DNA of 24,703 nucleotides, from the NCBI GenBank assembly GCA_009695015.1, contig SIBT01000007.1, positions 1-24,703 on the forward strand, in the 5' to 3' direction. The notes below the pieces were generated by a model. It did no database searches and was not told where the DNA came from. It worked only from the letters and a program-made list of their open reading frames with translations. Of this stretch, positions 15,543 through 21,494 are shown one piece after another. Source of the stretch: Candidatus Nomurabacteria bacterium (GTDB taxonomy: Bacteria; Patescibacteriota; Minisyncoccia; Phycocordibacterales; UBA9973). Position 1 is the first letter of the stretch. Every line of letters begins with the position of its first letter. Position numbers and translations under genes: made by a program.

Positions 15543-16058
15543 TTAAGATCTAGAGTGAGCAAAAGCAGTCAAGGCTATCGCTATAGCATCCAATTCATCA
15601 TCTATTCCGTTAGAGGAAGAGATATGCTTCGAGCCCTCGCGGTCTCTAACAGGATTATCTACTAAAATATTGACCATTTTTATTACTTGTTCTTTACTTG
15701 CTCTGCCGTACCCTGTCGTGGCCACTTTTACTTGCAAAGGGGAGGCTTCGAATATCCGAAGCCCAGCCCGTGCCCCTTCATACACCACGACTCCACGCGC
15801 CTCGGCGACGCGCATCACCGTTTTTTGATTTGTATTTAAGAATAAAGTTTCAATCGCCAAAACTTCTGGCTTGTATTCTTTTATTATTTTTCTGACTTCA
15901 TTGCCGATGAGTTTCAATCTTTCAGAAAATTCTAACTTCGCTGAAGTCTTGAAACATTCAGAAAAAACAACTTTTTCTTTCTTGTTGCCTTCAGTCTTTT
16001 CTAATACAGCTATACCCAATCTTTCAAACCCTGGGTCTATTCCTAAAATGCGTATCAT
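15543..16058 (-). CDS. ruvC: Crossover junction endodeoxyribonuclease RuvC
   Basis: A 171-residue Holliday-junction resolvase. It opens MIRILGIDPGFERLGIAVLE with catalytic D8. The second acidic residue is E70 in VLAIETLFLNTN. The C-terminal acidic cluster is in GIDDELDAIAIAL (D153/D154/D157), so the four-carboxylate site is complete. The block VYEGARAGL and the segment VATTGYGRASKEQV are family typical. It works with RuvB, encoded about 700 nt away on the same strand. No ruvA is seen in the window. On the minus strand TGTTAAAAT ends 7 nt before the ATG, again predicting a leaderless mRNA. Confidence 0.95.
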   Translation of the reverse strand: MIRILGIDPGFERLGIAVLEKTEGNKKEKVVFSECFKTSAKLEFSERLKLIGNEVRKIIKEYKPEVLAIETLFLNTNQKTVMRVAEARGVVVYEGARAGLRIFEASPLQVKVATTGYGRASKEQVIKMVNILVDNPVRDREGSKHISSSNGIDDELDAIAIALTAFAHSRS

Positions 16059-16065
16059 ATTTGCA

Positions 16066-16071
16066 ATTTTA
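16066..16071 (-). promoter_or_regulatory. Extended -10 (TGTTAAAAT) for ruvC
   Basis: Minus-strand TAAAAT with TG one base upstream ends 7 nt before the ruvC ATG. A DnaA-box-like TTATTCACA (plus positions 16087-16095) overlaps the expected -35 area. Confidence 0.45.
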
Positions 16072-16133
16072 ACACTTTTTTGGATGTGTGAATAACTTTT
16101 TGTGTTTTTATACGTTTAATATATTATATAAAA

Positions 16134-16332
16134 GACTTGATACCTTGGGCGCGGGTTGCTGGATAGTGGGTGTCATAAATCCACAGACTTCGCATAGGCA
16201 AGTAGTTTGGCGCCTCAGTCAGGGGTATCTTGTCAACCATGGGTGGTGGGATCCTTCCTCATAACACTGCCCATGGTTCTATATTAAAATCGCTAAGACT
16301 ATCCATAAGATCGTCTAGCGATTTTTATTTTT
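16134..16332 (+). ncRNA. Candidate structured RNA A, about 200 nt, class unknown
   Basis: A probable promoter (TTGTGT 16100-16105, 16 nt, TATTAT 16122-16127) would start RNA near 16134. GATACC (16139-16144) pairs with GGTATC (16224-16229), and GGCGC (16148-16152) with GCGCC (16210-16214), closing a first domain. A second hairpin is ACCATGGG (16236-16243) / CCCATGGT (16270-16277). A strong intrinsic terminator follows at 16286-16332. The body is much GC-richer than its surroundings and has no long reading frame. It does not show the signatures I know for tmRNA, RNase P RNA or SRP RNA. Confidence 0.55.
16286..16332 (+). terminator. Intrinsic terminator of RNA A
   Basis: AAAATCGCT (16286-16294) pairs with AGCGATTTT (16317-16325), and AGAC/GTCT lie inside the stem. 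A T-rich run (TTTTTATTTTTT) overlaps and follows the 3' arm. Confidence 0.8.
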
Positions 16333-16389
16333 TCTCTCCTTAGAGGAGGGGAGGAAACACAGTTATCCATACCTATCCGTATAAAAAAA

Positions 16390-16417
16390 TTGACATATAG
16401 ATATATTGGTTTATCAT
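16390..16417 (+). promoter_or_regulatory. Sigma70-type promoter of RNA B
   Basis: A perfect TTGACA (16390-16395), a 16-nt spacer and TATCAT (16412-16417) predict a start near 16424. A second TTGACA occurs at 16438. Confidence 0.6.
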
Positions 16418-16423
16418 TAAATA

Positions 16424-16735
16424 CGAAACACAGTTCTTTTGACATCATTAAGAGGTGTTAAAGTTTGTGTTTCAAGTCAACACAAAAACAACAGATATGG
16501 TTATGAAGACAAAAATACATCTGGGCGCCCATAGCCCTCTCCAAGCTGGTACACAGGCAACTCGCTACGAATTCCGGCACGCGCACAGTTCCGGCGGGCG
16601 CGATCGCGATGGCACGGCACTTTGGTTGCAAAGTTAGCCGCCATTCACTGCTTGTGTTGGAGGGTCTTAATATACCCTCCAACACTATCCAAAAACCACA
16701 CGGTTTTTCAAAAAGAAAACCTTGTGGTTTTTTTT
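16424..16735 (+). ncRNA. Candidate structured RNA B, about 310 nt, with an overlapping small ORF
   Basis: The unit has its own promoter, a GC-rich core (about 16525-16640) and stable stems. CGGC-ACTTTG pairs with CAAAGT-(TA)-GCCG around a GTTG loop (16615-16640), and a perfect 12-bp stem GTGTTGGAGGGT (16654-16665) / ACCCTCCAACAC (16674-16685) follows. A terminator ends it. An ORF with a possible GTG start at 16467, preceded by AGAGGTG at good Shine-Dalgarno spacing, runs to 16637. It would encode a 56-residue His/Arg/Gly-rich peptide (HSSGGRDRDGTALWLQS at its end). Its C-ending codons are unlike neighbouring genes. I cannot decide between RNA, small protein or both. Confidence 0.5.
16691..16735. 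terminator. Bidirectional intrinsic terminator between RNA B and ruvB
   Basis: AAAAACCACA pairs with TGTGGTTTTT, and inner GGTTTT pairs with AAAACC. Eight T residues close the plus-strand side. The minus strand also ends in GGTTTTTGG, so it can serve ruvB, whose stop is at 16761. Confidence 0.75.
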
Positions 16736-16760
16736 ACCTAATTTTTGTAATTCAGAGAAA

Positions 16761-17840
16761 TTATAGCAATTTTCCTTGACCTTCTTTGATATCGAATCCT
16801 AGATGTTCGTGAGCTTTATTTGTGGCGACTCTTCCGCGAGCGGTGCGTTCGAGGAGCCCGAGCTGTATCAAATATGGCTCGATTACTTCCTCGATCGTTG
16901 CTTCTTCTTCAGACAAAGCAGCAGTCATAGTCTTGATTCCTACTGGTCCACCGTTAAACTTTCCGATTAATATTTCTAAGAATTTTCTATCAGAAGAATT
17001 TAGTCCGATGTCATCAATCGCGAGCATGTTAAGCGCATCTTTCACAATTTTCTGATCCAAGTTTTTCTTATCTTTTTGATTTACTTGATTTACTTGGGCA
17101 AAGTCACGCGCTCTTTTCAAAAAATAATTTGCGGTGCGCGGAGTGAATCTGCTTCTCTTTGCAATTTCTTTTAAAGCATCGTTTTCTAAAACAATATCCA
17201 AAAGTTTACTCGATCTCTCAATTATTTTTGCGATTTCTTCATTGGAATAAAATTCTAATCGAAAAACTCCTCCGGAAAAACGTGAACGTAATGGAGAAGA
17301 TACGAGGGCGACTCGAGTGGTGGCCGCGATCAGTGTAAAAGGTGGTAGGTCGAGCTGTATAGTGCGCGCAGATGGACCTTTGCCGATGATGATGTCTAAA
17401 ACACCCGATTCCATAGCAGGATAGAGAATTTCTTCCACCATTTTATTGAGTCGGTGAATTTCATCGATAAAAAGGATGTCGCCAGAGGCGAGGTTTGTAA
17501 GGATAGAAGCCAGATCACCCACTTTTTCAATAGCTGGGCCAGAAGTTATCTTCATTTGTCGGCCAGTTTCTTTAGCGATAAGGTGCGCAAGTGTTGTTTT
17601 TCCTAGTCCGGGTGGTCCGTAGAAAAGAATGTGTTCTGGGATATGTCCTCGTTCCTGCGCAGCTCGTAAAAGTATTTTAACGTTGTCTTTTATGTGTTTT
17701 TGGCCGATATATTCGTCCCAGCGTGTAGGGCGCAATGTTTGGTCTAAAACGACGTCGTCAGTTTTTGCGCTTTCTTTTTTATTTGTTTCTTTAGTCATTT
17801 TTGGCTCAACCCAGTCGCTCGTGAGCGACTGGGTTGACAT
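16761..17840 (-). CDS. ruvB: Holliday junction branch migration ATPase RuvB
   Basis: The hexameric helicase that drives branch migration. It has Walker A GPPGLGKT at residues 75-82, a Walker B / DEIH segment (ILFIDEIHRLNK, about 123-134), LIAATTRVALVSSPLRSRF with sensor and Arg-finger features, and a C-terminal winged helix (RTARGRVATNKAHEHLG). The core begins at about residue 30 (LDQTLRPTRWDEYIGQ). The first 14 residues include a segment encoded by a 30-bp perfect palindrome (17807-17836). The in-frame ATG at 17798 would give 345 residues, closer to usual length, so the true start is uncertain. ruvC lies downstream on the same strand, separated by RNAs A and B; ruvA is not adjacent. Confidence 0.95.
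   Translation of the reverse strand: MSTQSLTSDWVEPKMTKETNKKESAKTDDVVLDQTLRPTRWDEYIGQKHIKDNVKILLRAAQERGHIPEHILFYGPPGLGKTTLAHLIAKETGRQMKITSGPAIEKVGDLASILTNLASGDILFIDEIHRLNKMVEEILYPAMESGVLDIIIGKGPSARTIQLDLPPFTLIAATTRVALVSSPLRSRFSGGVFRLEFYSNEEIAKIIERSSKLLDIVLENDALKEIAKRSRFTPRTANYFLKRARDFAQVNQVNQKDKKNLDQKIVKDALNMLAIDDIGLNSSDRKFLEILIGKFNGGPVGIKTMTAALSEEEATIEEVIEPYLIQLGLLERTARGRVATNKAHEHLGFDIKEGQGKLL
17807..17836. repeat. Perfect 30-bp palindrome at the ruvB start
   Basis: The 14-nt arms CAACCCAGTCGCTC (17807-17820) and GAGCGACTGGGTTG (17823-17836) are exactly complementary around GT. The palindrome begins 2 nt inside the ruvB ATG at 17838-17840 and ends 9 nt before the alternative ATG (17796-17798). 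No T tract follows on either strand. Confidence 0.85.
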
Positions 17841-17852
17841 TAGTTTATGAAT

Positions 17853-17918
17853 ATGCTATATTGACAATGTAGTATAGTTATTAACACAATATCAACATAG
17901 CTATACACATTATAGCAT
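17853..17918. repeat. Long imperfect inverted repeat upstream of ruvB
   Basis: ATGCTATA (17853-17860) pairs with TATAGCAT (17911-17918), and ATGTAGTATAG (17867-17877) nearly pairs with CTATACACAT (17901-17910). It occupies the promoter side of ruvB, next to RNA C. Operator or cruciform roles are possible. Confidence 0.45.
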
Positions 17919-17975
17919 TTACTGTGAGTAGCATATAGTACAATTGAATTTCGAAGATTTTGCCAAATTTTTATC

Positions 17976-18132
17976 AAGAAGGCATTAATCTCTAAGCAAT
18001 CAGCCATCGGTTATACGGATTTGCATAGGACGTTCTGGTAGAGATTTATTTCTACTGGGTCTATCCTCTAATAATTTGTTACTCTTCTAGCCTAGCTAGG
18101 AAAGGATTGTTTAGAGATTAATGCTTTTTTCT
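17976..18132 (+). ncRNA. Candidate 6S-like RNA (RNA C)
   Basis: The 20-nt arms 17982-18001 and 18105-18124 are complementary at every position, with one G-U pair. They close a structure of 143 nt. Inside are a large open region (about 18002-18026 and 18068-18104, with a small CTAG-rich hairpin on the 3' side) and an apical hairpin (AGGA 18027-18030 / TCCT 18064-18067, GTAGA 18038-18042 / TCTAC 18051-18055). A long closing stem, a central bubble and an apical stem-loop make up the 6S RNA architecture, which mimics an open promoter and binds RNA polymerase. A T-rich tract follows the 3' arm. It is shorter than the usual 180-200 nt, and no covariance search was possible. The exact 5' end is a guess. 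Confidence 0.5.
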
Positions 18133-18148
18133 TTTGTTTTTATAAAAT

Positions 18149-18799
18149 TTAAATTTTTCGATGTAGTTCGGAAAATAAGGCGACAGTTTTACTGAAATCT
18201 TTTTCTGTAATTATGAAAATTAATTCAGTCGATGTTGAGATGAGTTCTTCGATGTTTACTCGAGCGCGAGCGGTTACTGAAAGAAGTGAAAAGAAAACAT
18301 TTGGTGTACCAAAAACTTCTGGATCTAAAGAGATTCCAATGGCGGCGAGATTGTGATTTATAATCTTTGGTTTTATTTCAAAATACTTTATGATTTTATC
18401 GGCTAAATTAGATGAAGAGATGATGTTTATTTCGTGAGTGCCGATAGTCGCGATAAATAAATCTTCTCGAGTGATGGATATTTTTTTATGTAGCGATTCA
18501 AATTTTTCTAAAAATTTTGGATTACTCTCATAAACTGTCTCCGACAAGGGGAGTTTGGTCGTAATATTTTTTATTGAAACTTCTTGAATGAGAGGTTTTT
18601 CTTTTTTAAATTCTTTCCGTAGACGCGAAAGAGAAACTACTAGACTCGTAATGGTTACGGGTTTTTTTGCGCGCTCTTCGACAGTGACACGTATCCGATG
18701 CGCATAACTACTCATATTCATATAGCCGTTTACTAAAGCAAATTGAGCTTCCAGCTCTTCTAGTAGTATTTCTCGTACAATTGGTTGTATTTTTATCAT
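18149..18799 (-). CDS. Protein with a C-terminal ACT-like domain, function unknown
   Basis: A 216-residue soluble protein. The N-terminal part (1-65, VREILLEELEAQFALVNGYM through TSLVVSLSRLRKEF) is helical and could be a winged-helix or helix-turn-helix-like unit. The C-terminal half looks like paired ACT domains: ITREDLFIATIGTHEINIIS, then HNLAAIGISLDPEVFGTPNV, VNIEELISTSTELIFIITEKD and a final helix, as in the regulatory part of aspartate kinases. ACT domains bind amino acids, so an amino-acid-responsive regulator is possible, but this is inference. It is a single gene with TGTTAGAAT about 19 nt before the ATG on the minus strand. It is flanked by RNAs C and D. Confidence 0.65.
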   Translation of the reverse strand: MIKIQPIVREILLEELEAQFALVNGYMNMSSYAHRIRVTVEERAKKPVTITSLVVSLSRLRKEFKKEKPLIQEVSIKNITTKLPLSETVYESNPKFLEKFESLHKKISITREDLFIATIGTHEINIISSSNLADKIIKYFEIKPKIINHNLAAIGISLDPEVFGTPNVFFSLLSVTARARVNIEELISTSTELIFIITEKDFSKTVALFSELHRKI

Positions 18800-18858
18800 A
18801 TATTTAAATTCTTTTAATATTCTAACAGATTTTACAAAAAGTCCAAATTACAAGATGA

Positions 18859-18877
18859 ATGTTAAAAAATTTAACAT
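18859..18877. promoter_or_regulatory. 19-bp perfect inverted repeat over the -35 region of RNA D
   Basis: ATGTTAAA and TTTAACAT flank AAA. The right end lies 16 nt before an extended -10 (TGATATTCT, 18891-18899). That is the place for a repressor or activator site. Confidence 0.5.
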
Positions 18878-18890
18878 AATTCTATTGTGT

Positions 18891-18899
18891 TGATATTCT
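18891..18899 (+). promoter_or_regulatory. Extended -10 of RNA D
   Basis: TGATATTCT fits TGnTATAAT with one mismatch. It predicts a start near 18905. Confidence 0.45.
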
Positions 18900-18904
18900 T
18901 TAAG

Positions 18905-19125
18905 CAGAAAGGGAACAAAAATATGTGCGATTCTGACACGCGGGAAGCATGGCCTCAACATAAAGAGAGGGAAATCTTTAATATTAGGGTTGTGTTGTAC
19001 TCTCCGTGGATTCAAAAAAAGAAACCACGGAAACCAAAAATCGTCCGACGAAAGTCGGACGTCAGGTGAAAAAACCTGATCAACCAGAGCCAGCAATACC
19101 GAAAAGTTTGCTGGCTTTTATTTTT
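18905..19125 (+). ncRNA. Candidate structured RNA D, about 220 nt, tandem tetraloop hairpins
   Basis: The unit has an extended -10 and an intrinsic terminator. Its 3' half is a series of stable hairpins: TCCGTGG (19003-19009) / CCACGGA (19025-19031), then CGTCCGAC-GAAA-GTCGGACG (19042-19061), a perfect 8-bp stem with a GNRA tetraloop. TCAGGT/ACCTGA with an A-rich loop (19062-19079) follows directly, then the terminator (19088-19125). A 48-codon frame, ATG 18923 to TGA 19069 after an AGAAAGGGA, encodes a basic peptide ending KPKIVRRKSDVR. Because the perfect hairpins lie within that frame, I favour RNA function. The class is unknown to me. Confidence 0.55.
19088..19125 (+). terminator. Intrinsic terminator of RNA D
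   Basis: AGCCAGCAA (19088-19096) pairs with TTGCTGGCT (19108-19116), followed by a T-rich stretch. Confidence 0.8.
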
Positions 19126-19165
19126 AAATAAAACTGCTGTCACAATTTCTAACAATTGTATTTTT

Positions 19166-20863
19166 TTACTCCTCGCTCAAGTCCACCACGCTTTGAACTT
19201 CTTCGAGTGATGTGATGCCGTTTAGAATTTTTACTATGCCGTCTTGACGCATCGAGAGGATGCCTTGACTGCGTGCAACTTTTTTAATTTCATGTTCGCT
19301 TGGATTTTCTGGAATTATTTTTTCGATAGATTCGTCTGTTTTGAGTGCTTCGAAAATTCCGATGCGTCCTTTGTAGCCTATCTTGTTGCATTTATCACAG
19401 CCGACCGGAGAGAAAATTTTAAAAGGTTCATCAGTTTTTATGTTGTATTTAGAGAAATTTTTCCCTTCGGTCTTCATACTGTCCAAGACTAATTTTATAG
19501 TTTTATTTTCTTCATCAGTTGGAGTCTTTTCTTTTTTACAACTTTGACAGAGTGTACGCACTAGTCTTTGCGCAATAGAAAGCGATAAAGCGGAGACCAA
19601 AATTTTTGGGTTGACTCCGAGGTCGATGAGTCGTGGAATCACTCCGGCAGCGTTGTTCGTATGCAGGGTCGAGAAGACGATGTGGCCAGTGAGGGCGGAT
19701 TGCACCGCGGTTTCGGCAGTTTCCTTGTCTCGAATTTCTCCGACCATCACAACGTCTGGATCTTGGCGTAATGCTGAGCGAAGTCCTTCAGCAAAGGTAT
19801 AGCCGCGCTCTTCATTTGTCTGTGTCTGAGTTATGCCGGTTATATGATATTCGATCGGATCCTCGATGGTAATTATTTTTATTTCTGGAGAGTAAATTTT
19901 TCGGAGGAATGCATAAAGAGTGGTTGTTTTTCCAGAACCAGTCGGACCAGTAACTAAAATCATTCCGTTTGGTTTTGCGATTTCTTGTTCGATTACAGAA
20001 AAGAGATTGGATTCGATTCCTAGTTCTTCAATTTTTACCGCGATAGACTTCGGATCGAGAATACGCATGACAATAGACTCGCCATATGCGCCGGGTATAA
20101 GGGAAGTACGGATACTCAACTCTTCTTTGTCTTCCATAATACTAAAACGTCCGTCTTGTGCGATCTTGGAAGTGAGTTTCATGCCGGAGAGGAGTTTAAT
20201 GCGAGAATTTAGCAGACGATAGACATCGAGCCCAAAGAAATTTATGTCTTGGAGGGTGCCGTCGAGGCGGAGTCGCAATCGGCCCTTGTCTTTCTCTGGC
20301 TCTATATGTATGTCTGAAGCTTTGATGGCAATTGCTCCAGCCAAGATTATTTCCAGCAGGCGAGAAATTTTATGAATTTTGTTTCCTTCCAGCGCTTCGA
20401 TCACCAATTTTTCAATATCTTGAATCTGCGTGATATTTTTGGCGATTTCTCTCAAAACTTCCGGAGAGATGTCTAATCCTCCGATCTTTGAACTCTCTGC
20501 CATTGAGATTTCTTTATATCTATTCCAGACTTTTTTCAAACTCGCCTCCGAAGCCATATAAAAAGTCGGTACCAAGCTATGACGCTCCATTGCATCTTTT
20601 AATGTTTTAAATAAATCGTCTGATGGCGTGCGTACTGCGATGAAAATATTTTTCCCAAAAAGTTTAAAAGGAGCGACTTTCATTTCGAGTGCGTCTTTTT
20701 CGGAGATGGAACGCAGGGCTTCATTGTCTACGCCGATGCGGTACAGGTCGATATAAGGGAGGTGATATTTACTCTCGGCAAGAGTAGCCACCAGTTCTTC
20801 TTCTTCTTGTTTATGTAAATCATCCAGTTGCTTATTTTGTTTTTCTTCATCAAAATCAGACAT
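19166..20863 (-). CDS. pilB: PilB/GspE family pilus assembly ATPase
   Basis: A 565-residue hexameric motor for type IV pilus extension or type II secretion. The N-terminal MshEN/GspE-N-like region (about 30-115) precedes a helical linker. The ATPase core has Walker A GPTGSGKT at 306-313, an Asp box (EDPIEYHITGITQTQTNEE, 334-352), Walker B in DPDVVMVGEIRD (368-379) and a His box TGHIVFSTLHTN (392-403). Two CxxC pairs (C439/C442 and C489/C492) form the zinc knuckle usual in PilB and GspE. All motifs are intact. No other pilus gene (pilC, pilT, pilin, pilD) is adjacent. It is a single gene. Minus-strand TAGAAT lies 4 nt before the ATG. Confidence 0.93.
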   Translation of the reverse strand: MSDFDEEKQNKQLDDLHKQEEEELVATLAESKYHLPYIDLYRIGVDNEALRSISEKDALEMKVAPFKLFGKNIFIAVRTPSDDLFKTLKDAMERHSLVPTFYMASEASLKKVWNRYKEISMAESSKIGGLDISPEVLREIAKNITQIQDIEKLVIEALEGNKIHKISRLLEIILAGAIAIKASDIHIEPEKDKGRLRLRLDGTLQDINFFGLDVYRLLNSRIKLLSGMKLTSKIAQDGRFSIMEDKEELSIRTSLIPGAYGESIVMRILDPKSIAVKIEELGIESNLFSVIEQEIAKPNGMILVTGPTGSGKTTTLYAFLRKIYSPEIKIITIEDPIEYHITGITQTQTNEERGYTFAEGLRSALRQDPDVVMVGEIRDKETAETAVQSALTGHIVFSTLHTNNAAGVIPRLIDLGVNPKILVSALSLSIAQRLVRTLCQSCKKEKTPTDEENKTIKLVLDSMKTEGKNFSKYNIKTDEPFKIFSPVGCDKCNKIGYKGRIGIFEALKTDESIEKIIPENPSEHEIKKVARSQGILSMRQDGIVKILNGITSLEEVQSVVDLSEE

Positions 20864-20904
20864 GTATATTCTAATAATACATTATTTTAATTCCATAAAC
20901 CCTC

Positions 20905-20933
20905 TTGACTTTTTAATAAAAAAGGTATATAAT
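20905..20933 (+). promoter_or_regulatory. Strong sigma70-type promoter of RNA E
   Basis: TTGACT (20905-20910), a 17-nt spacer and a perfect TATAAT (20928-20933). This is the best -35/-10 pair in the window. Predicted start near 20940. Confidence 0.75.
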
Positions 20934-20939
20934 TGAATC

Positions 20940-21450
20940 CGAAATTAGTAAACGCAGGAATTCCTACAACCTGTCCGAGGCGTTCGGAATATACCTGTAA
21001 GTAACAGGTGAACGTTGTTCAAAACAAAAGGAAAGATAAAATCGTGCGTAACGAGAAAAATAAAGTTAGGTATTATAAACATCTCTCTTCGATGAAGACG
21101 AGGGGGCAAATATTTACCCCAAGAGGTTGTTTGAAACTGAGAAAACCTCGATGTATGTTGGACGGAGTTTGCGGTCCTGAAAAGATCGCGAAAGCCCTTC
21201 AGTCTGTAGGTGCTAACGACGCTGCCCTTATGTTTAAGGGTAGCAACCCCTTTGGTGATTTGTGTCGGCCTCTCATTATCTCTCCTGGTCGGCTCAAGGT
21301 GCGCGTGGAACAATTCTCGCCCGAAGAAGAAGTTTGGGAATGTGTGTGTCGGCGTATCATTCTCTCCACACAACAGTAACTTTGTTATTGTTGGCAAAAT
21401 CAACATTAATCGCTCTACAACGAAAGCAGTTGGAGGGCGATTTTCTTTTT
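20940..21450 (+). ncRNA. Large candidate structured RNA E, about 510 nt, with an overlapping ORF
   Basis: A strong promoter and an intrinsic terminator bound a unit rich in local stems. These include ACCTG/CAGGT (about 20993-21009), GAGGTT/AACCTC (about 21123-21150), GCGGTC/GATCGC (about 21172-21190) and a 10-bp stem GCTGCCCTTA (21222-21231) / TAAGGGTAGC (21236-21245) with one G-U pair and a TGTT loop. CCCGAA/TTTGGG lies near 21320-21339. An ORF ending at 21379 has a possible GTG start at 21044 after AAGGAAAG (111 residues, basic N-terminus, five Cys, no recognised domain). Its codon use favours C-ending codons, unlike neighbours. Structured RNA, coding gene or dual function all remain possible. 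It is not recognisable as rnpB or ssrA. Confidence 0.5.
21408..21450 (+). terminator. Intrinsic terminator of RNA E
   Basis: AATCGC (21408-21413) pairs with GCGATT (21437-21442), with further pairing of CTACAAC and GTTGGAG inside. A run TTTTCTTTTT follows. It lies upstream of the polA promoter and isolates polA from RNA E. Confidence 0.75.
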
Positions 21451-21481
21451 ATATTTGATAAACTAAAAAAAGATATAGTGT

Positions 21482-21487
21482 TATAAT
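21482..21487 (+). promoter_or_regulatory. Extended -10 (TGTTATAAT) for polA
   Basis: A perfect TATAAT with TG one base upstream ends 7 nt before the polA ATG. Confidence 0.6.
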
Positions 21488-21494
21488 TTTAATA

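Noticed and set aside
15698..15895. Plus-strand frame within ruvC
   Set aside because: It is antisense to conserved catalytic parts of ruvC.
16335..16360. CTCCTTAGAGGAG-type palindrome after RNA A
   Set aside because: Similar in style to the dispersed elements, but too short and low in complexity to claim membership.
18935..18965. SRP RNA-like GGAAGCA in RNA D
   Set aside because: The matching strand and tetraloop context of SRP domain IV are not present around it.
18848..19096. 82-codon minus-strand frame opposite RNA D
   Set aside because: It crosses the RNA D promoter repeat and hairpins and has no start signal or family pattern.
21210..21245. Possible tmRNA tag (codons reading A-N-D-A-A-L)
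   Set aside because: No stop codon follows the tag-like run, and neither end has the tRNA-like acceptor or GGTTC-type T-arm needed for tmRNA.
20945..21406. 153-codon minus-strand frame opposite RNA E
   Set aside because: The promoter and terminator run on the plus strand, and the frame has no recognisable features or start context.
20940..21450. RNase P RNA (rnpB) identity for RNA E
   Set aside because: The conserved GAGGAAAGTCC and ACAGAA-type P4 strands are missing; only AGGAAAG is present, which is not enough.
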